From NCBI GenBank assembly GCA_011620345.1, contig WOZJ01000050.1:215976-258234 (forward strand): a stretch of DNA of 42,259 bases. Direction: 5' to 3'. Below, one piece after another: positions 39,366-42,259 of this stretch. The translations under genes and the position numbers were made by a program. Source of the DNA: Nitrospirota bacterium. GTDB lineage: Bacteria; UBA2233. Under the pieces are notes generated by a model, which saw only the letters and a list, made by a program, of their open reading frames with translations, was not told where the DNA came from and searched no databases. Each line of letters starts with the position of its first letter. The first letter of the stretch is position 1.

Positions 39366-40154
39366 TTAACGCTTCAGGTTGTTTGCCAGCTGGAGCATTT
39401 CATCCGATGTTTTTACAGACTGTGAGTTGATCTCGTAGGCGCGTTGGGCCGTGATCATGTTAACCATTTCCTCTACGACGCTCACGTTGGACGTCTCCAA
39501 GTACCCCTGCGCGATTGTTCCCAAGCCTTGCTCGCCTGGGATCCCTGGAATCGCCGCCCCTGAAGCGTCTGTTTCGAGGAAGAGATTTCGGCCGATGGCT
39601 TGAAGGCCGGCCGGGTTCAAAAACTTGACAAGCTCGAGATTCCCTATTTCCTGTGATGCAGACTGGCCGGCCACCTGGACTGAAACCGTCCCGTCGGTAC
39701 CCACGGTAACGGCGGTCGTATCGTCGGGGACAGTGACTTGAGGGTCCAGAGGAAAGCCATCCGAGGTGACGAACCTGCCGTCCCGATCTAGCTTGAAGTC
39801 TCCAGCGCGCGTATACGCAATCAGGCCGTTCGGAAGGAGAACCTGGAAGAACCCGTCCCCTTCGACCGCCACATCGAATGGGTTCTCTGTATTTCGAAGG
39901 TCCCCTTGGAGAAAAATCTTCTGCACGGCTGCCGGCCTCACGCCCGCGCCAAGCTGGATGCCCGTAGGGATCATCGTGTCAACGCTCGAAGGCGCCCCGG
40001 GAGACCTCAAGATCTGGTAGAGTAAATCTTGAAAGTCTGCCCGCCCCTTTTTGAAGCCCGTCGTATTCACGTTTGCCAAATTGTTGGCGATGACATCCAC
40101 GTTGAGTTCCTGGGCTCGCATACCCGTGGAGCCAATCCAAAGCGAGCGCATCAT
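39366..40154 (-). CDS. flgG: flagellar distal rod protein FlgG
   Basis: A 262-residue rod protein. The N-terminal helix with [38 protein letters not shown] is diagnostic, as are [15 protein letters not shown] and the C-terminal [39 protein letters not shown]. Length is normal. It follows flgF with a 46-nt gap that contains an AAGGAGG ribosome site but no convincing promoter. Confidence 0.97.
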   Translation of the reverse strand: MMRSLWIGSTGMRAQELNVDVIANNLANVNTTGFKKGRADFQDLLYQILRSPGAPSSVDTMIPTGIQLGAGVRPAAVQKIFLQGDLRNTENPFDVAVEGDGFFQVLLPNGLIAYTRAGDFKLDRDGRFVTSDGFPLDPQVTVPDDTTAVTVGTDGTVSVQVAGQSASQEIGNLELVKFLNPAGLQAIGRNLFLETDASGAAIPGIPGEQGLGTIAQGYLETSNVSVVEEMVNMITAQRAYEINSQSVKTSDEMLQLANNLKR

Positions 40155-40200
40155 TTTCTTTGTCCCCTCCTTGTTATTCTAGCGCATTTTCTTCATGGAT

Positions 40201-41019
40201 TCAGCCAACACGGGCTACCCTCTCAATGGCGGTCCCATCGATGCTGTCAAACGCTTGAACGGCTTTTTGGTAAGCCTCGTACCCCCTTAAAAGGTCAATC
40301 ATCGTGACCATCGTTTGAAAAACATCCACGTTGGAACTCTCAAGGTATCCCTGGCCGACTTGGGCCTCCATCGCAGGGCGTATGCCCTCTGGAGCACCCT
40401 CGTAGCGAAAGTATGTTCCAGGTTCCTTTACAAGCCTTTGAGGATCGTCAAACCGAACAAGATTAATCTGGTCTAGTTCGATGAAGGCGTCCTGTTCTTC
40501 GGATTCTGCATACACCCGGCCTTCGGGGGAAATTATCAGGTTGCGGAGGTCCATCGAACCCAAACTTGGAGTCTCTACGTTAATCTCACCTTGAACGCCT
40601 AACACGGGGAACCCTTCCTGGGTGACGATTCTCCCTTGGGTATCTATTGTGAAGTTGCCAGACTTGGTATAGCGGGGGCCGTTTGGAGTGGCCACGCTAA
40701 AAAACCCGTCCCCTAGGAGCGCAAGGTCGAGCGGGTTGTCCGTAGGAATCAGCTTGCCCGTTTCATAGTCCGTGAAAGGCCTCCCTAGGTCAACATACCG
40801 TACTTGGTTCTCATTGTAAGGATAGGGCCATGCACCCGTTGATTCCTTAGTGAAGGATGGCATGTAACGCTTTGTTGTCAGCGGAAGGAGCGAGGTGAAC
40901 GCTAGGTCGTCCCGCTTGTACCCTGCCGTCTCCTTGTTGGAGAGGTTGTTCGCTACGATATCGAATTTTCTTTCAGAAGCAACAGCAGCGGACGCCGCGA
41001 TGTATAGCCCTTTGTTCAC
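40201..41019 (-). CDS. flgF: flagellar proximal rod protein FlgF
   Basis: A 272-residue FlgF/FlgG-like rod protein. The N-terminal ASAAVASERKFDIVANNLSNKETAGYKRDDLAF replaces the ANVNTTGF of FlgG, the central PLDLALLGDGFFSVATPNGP is conserved, and the C terminus ends GYLESSNVDVFQTMVTMIDLLRGYEAYQKAVQAFDS. This pattern and the position before flgG favour FlgF. Its start overlaps the stop of the small membrane protein gene (ATGA). Confidence 0.95.
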   Translation of the reverse strand: MNKGLYIAASAAVASERKFDIVANNLSNKETAGYKRDDLAFTSLLPLTTKRYMPSFTKESTGAWPYPYNENQVRYVDLGRPFTDYETGKLIPTDNPLDLALLGDGFFSVATPNGPRYTKSGNFTIDTQGRIVTQEGFPVLGVQGEINVETPSLGSMDLRNLIISPEGRVYAESEEQDAFIELDQINLVRFDDPQRLVKEPGTYFRYEGAPEGIRPAMEAQVGQGYLESSNVDVFQTMVTMIDLLRGYEAYQKAVQAFDSIDGTAIERVARVG

Positions 41020-41366
41020 GTGCTCCTCCGGGGGCGTTTGAGTTGAGCGATCAATCGAACCTCCTGCTCAGGGATCTGGGTGACCTCTTTGAGGATCTTC
41101 TCTACACTGTATCCTTCTCTTAACAATTCCACTACACGCTCGTAGGCGCTCTCGTGCTCTCCTTGATCTTCTCCTGGGGGAGCTGCCAACCCGTCTTGGG
41201 CGCCCGGTGCAGGTTGGCTCTGAAGGTGTTGAGGACCTTCCGGCTGCACAAGCGCCCGCTCGAGCGTCTCTTCAAAGCTTGAGCGTTTAGCGCGACGAAG
41301 TTCAACAAGAATAACGACCAGCAATAAAACGATCCCAATGTCCAACCCAAGCTCGATCCATGCCAT
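41016..41366 (-). CDS. small single-pass membrane protein of unknown function in flagellar operon
   Basis: Not recognised as a characterised gene. The 116-residue product has one N-terminal helix (LGLDIGIVLLLVVILVEL), a polar, proline- and glutamine-rich linker (about 30-75) and a C-terminal helix-turn-helix-like segment, SAYERVVELLREGYSVEKILKEVTQIPEQEVRLIAQL. Small proteins of this plan (for instance the DUF2802 and DUF6115 types, by resemblance only) sit in flagellar or motility operons. The end overlaps flgF by 4 nt (ATGA), so it is translated with it. Confidence 0.75.
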   Translation of the reverse strand: MAWIELGLDIGIVLLLVVILVELRRAKRSSFEETLERALVQPEGPQHLQSQPAPGAQDGLAAPPGEDQGEHESAYERVVELLREGYSVEKILKEVTQIPEQEVRLIAQLKRPRRST

Positions 41367-41369
41367 CCT

Positions 41370-41558
41370 CTACGCCTCGACGTCAAGCCGGCTTTTGTCC
41401 CCTTGGCCCTGCCTTCCCTTGCCCTTGTCTGGTATTTCACGTTTTTTTTGCTGCTGCCCTTTATCCTTGGGCTTCCTTTCTTGCCCCTCCGTCGGGGTAG
41501 GGCCGCCTGCTGGAGGACGAACCGGACCCAAGGGGGTTGCCAGAAGAAAAAAATGCAT
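41370..41558 (-). CDS. possible small low-complexity protein after fliA
   Basis: A 62-codon reading frame fills the 200-nt space between fliA and the small membrane protein, starting at ATG 41558, 5 nt after the fliA stop, and ending 3 nt before the next start. The product begins MHFFLLATPLGPVRPPAGGP and continues with K, Q, G and E-rich low-complexity sequence. Tight packing favours a real gene; low complexity and the lack of a clear ribosome site argue against. Function unknown. Confidence 0.45.
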   Translation of the reverse strand: MHFFLLATPLGPVRPPAGGPTPTEGQERKPKDKGQQQKKREIPDKGKGRQGQGDKSRLDVEA

Positions 41559-41563
41559 ACCGC

Positions 41564-42253
41564 TCACGTCTTTTCGTACCCTTTGAGTTCTTGCCGAATA
41601 AACCCGATGCAATGGCTGTGGATTTGGCAAACCCTCGATTCCGTGACCCCTAGAACCAGGGCGATCTCCTTCATCGTCAGCCCGGCTTGGTAGTAGAGCG
41701 TCAAGACCTGCTGCTCCTTGGCATTCAGCCTGGATAAGCAGGCCTTCACGAGGGTGAGCAGCTCTGTGGCCTCAAGCCTGGATAGGGCGTCCGGTTGCTC
41801 TTTGTCTACCAGCTGTTTCGATTCCTGTTCCATTTCTTGGAGCGATCGAACTTTCATGGCTCTTGCCCAAAAAAGCCGCGGAGAGGGCTCAAGCCCGTAA
41901 TCCGCCATCTGGGTTTGGAGCTCGACGGACGAAGGCTTGCGGCCATTTTGCTCGAAAAAAGCTTCCTCGAGAGCGTCCATCTGCTTTACCTTACGCCGCA
42001 TTTCCGCGGGAAGCACATCGAGGCTGCGTAAGCCGTCAATCATCGCCCCCTTGACTCTGCGCCTTGCGTACGCGCTAAACGGGACGCCACGGCCGGCATC
42101 GTACCGGCCCGCCGCTTCGATAAGCCCCTGAAGCCCCGCAGCATAGATCTCCTCAATATCAATTTCTTCGGGCAATCTCAGCTTTAGCCTGTAGGCCTCT
42201 TGCCGAACCAAGGGGAAGTACATCTCGAGCTGACCTTCAACCATCGGTTGCAT
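41564..42253 (-). CDS. fliA: flagellar sigma factor sigma-28 (FliA), start near window edge
   Basis: A 229-residue sigma-70-family factor of the FliA class. Region 2 contains YFPLVRQEAYRLKLRLPEEIDIEEIYAAGLQGLIEA and FSAYARRRVKGAMIDGLRSLD, region 3 the ELQTQMADYGLEP part, and region 4 LNAKEQQVLTLYYQAGLTMKEIALVLGVTESRVCQIHSHC. It directs transcription of late flagellar genes such as flgM, flgK and flgL here. The frame is open to the window edge, so the start (42253 or ATG 42244) is not fully certain. Upstream control cannot be seen. Confidence 0.92.
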   Translation of the reverse strand: MQPMVEGQLEMYFPLVRQEAYRLKLRLPEEIDIEEIYAAGLQGLIEAAGRYDAGRGVPFSAYARRRVKGAMIDGLRSLDVLPAEMRRKVKQMDALEEAFFEQNGRKPSSVELQTQMADYGLEPSPRLFWARAMKVRSLQEMEQESKQLVDKEQPDALSRLEATELLTLVKACLSRLNAKEQQVLTLYYQAGLTMKEIALVLGVTESRVCQIHSHCIGFIRQELKGYEKT

Positions 42254-42259
42254 GCATCC

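Noticed and set aside
1-42259. CRISPR arrays, insertion sequences, prophage or toxin-antitoxin genes
   Set aside because: No repeated spacer pattern, transposase, integrase or phage gene was seen; every stretch over 300 bases without a gene was examined.

Overview
The window is a gene-dense stretch (about 42.3 kb, mid-range GC) of the chromosome of a motile, Gram-negative, respiring bacterium. Evidence for a double membrane is the flagellar P- and L-ring genes (flgI, flgH), an MCE-type (Mla) lipid transporter and a lipid-glycan glycosyltransferase cluster. The flagellar gene order, the heptosyltransferase-like GT9 with an N-terminal cysteine cluster, the short corrinoid methionine synthase and the cytochrome bd-like pair with a fused cytochrome c domain resemble Desulfobacterota/Nitrospirota-type lineages. 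That placement is an inference; no marker in the window settles it. There are no insertion sequences, phage genes or CRISPR arrays, so this looks like a stable core region.

Layout. 1-6.0 kb: the 5' part of a dGTPase-type HD hydrolase, tRNA-Arg(CCT), an FMN-dependent nitronate monooxygenase/FabK-like enzyme next to an aldehyde dehydrogenase, then a two-gene cytochrome bd-like oxidase with a C-terminal haem c domain, and two tRNA-Ser genes. 6.0-11.3 kb: a minus-strand run of a ClC chloride channel/antiporter, a UvrD/PcrA helicase and serS, with the two tRNA-Ser genes directly downstream of serS. 11.4-12.8 kb: thiM-thiE (thiamine salvage) on the plus strand. 12.9-14.7 kb: an acyl-CoA dehydrogenase divergent from a small VOC protein. 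14.65-17.3 kb: a high-affinity zinc/manganese ABC transporter led by a small ribbon-helix-helix protein carrying a cysteine/histidine metal site. 17.4-20.7 kb: a DUF72 protein, then tRNA-Gly, tRNA-Cys, phoB, phoR and an HPr gene on the minus strand.

20.7-27.0 kb: an apparent operon metH - secreted aromatic-proline repeat protein - mlaE - mlaF - mlaD, with a strong promoter before metH. The repeat protein is the least understood gene here and is tightly coupled to a lipid transporter. 27.1-30.5 kb: a plus-strand cluster of three glycosyltransferases (GT39-type, GT9, GT2/DPM1). 30.5-33.3 kb: a hotdog thioesterase, an AI-2E family permease and a membrane-anchored STAS protein of the RsbR type. 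33.2 kb to the end: a long minus-strand flagellar operon, fliA - two small unknown genes - flgF - flgG - flgA - flgH - flgI - flgJ - flgM - flgN - flgK - flgL. It contains a candidate sigma-28 promoter at the end of flgJ that would drive flgM-flgN-flgK-flgL.

Other structures worth attention are long perfect inverted repeats inside the last codons of three genes (uvrD, thiE and the DUF72 gene), a 10-bp-period direct repeat in front of the metal-sensing regulator, and well-formed promoters for metH and for the tRNA-Gly/tRNA-Cys/phoB unit.
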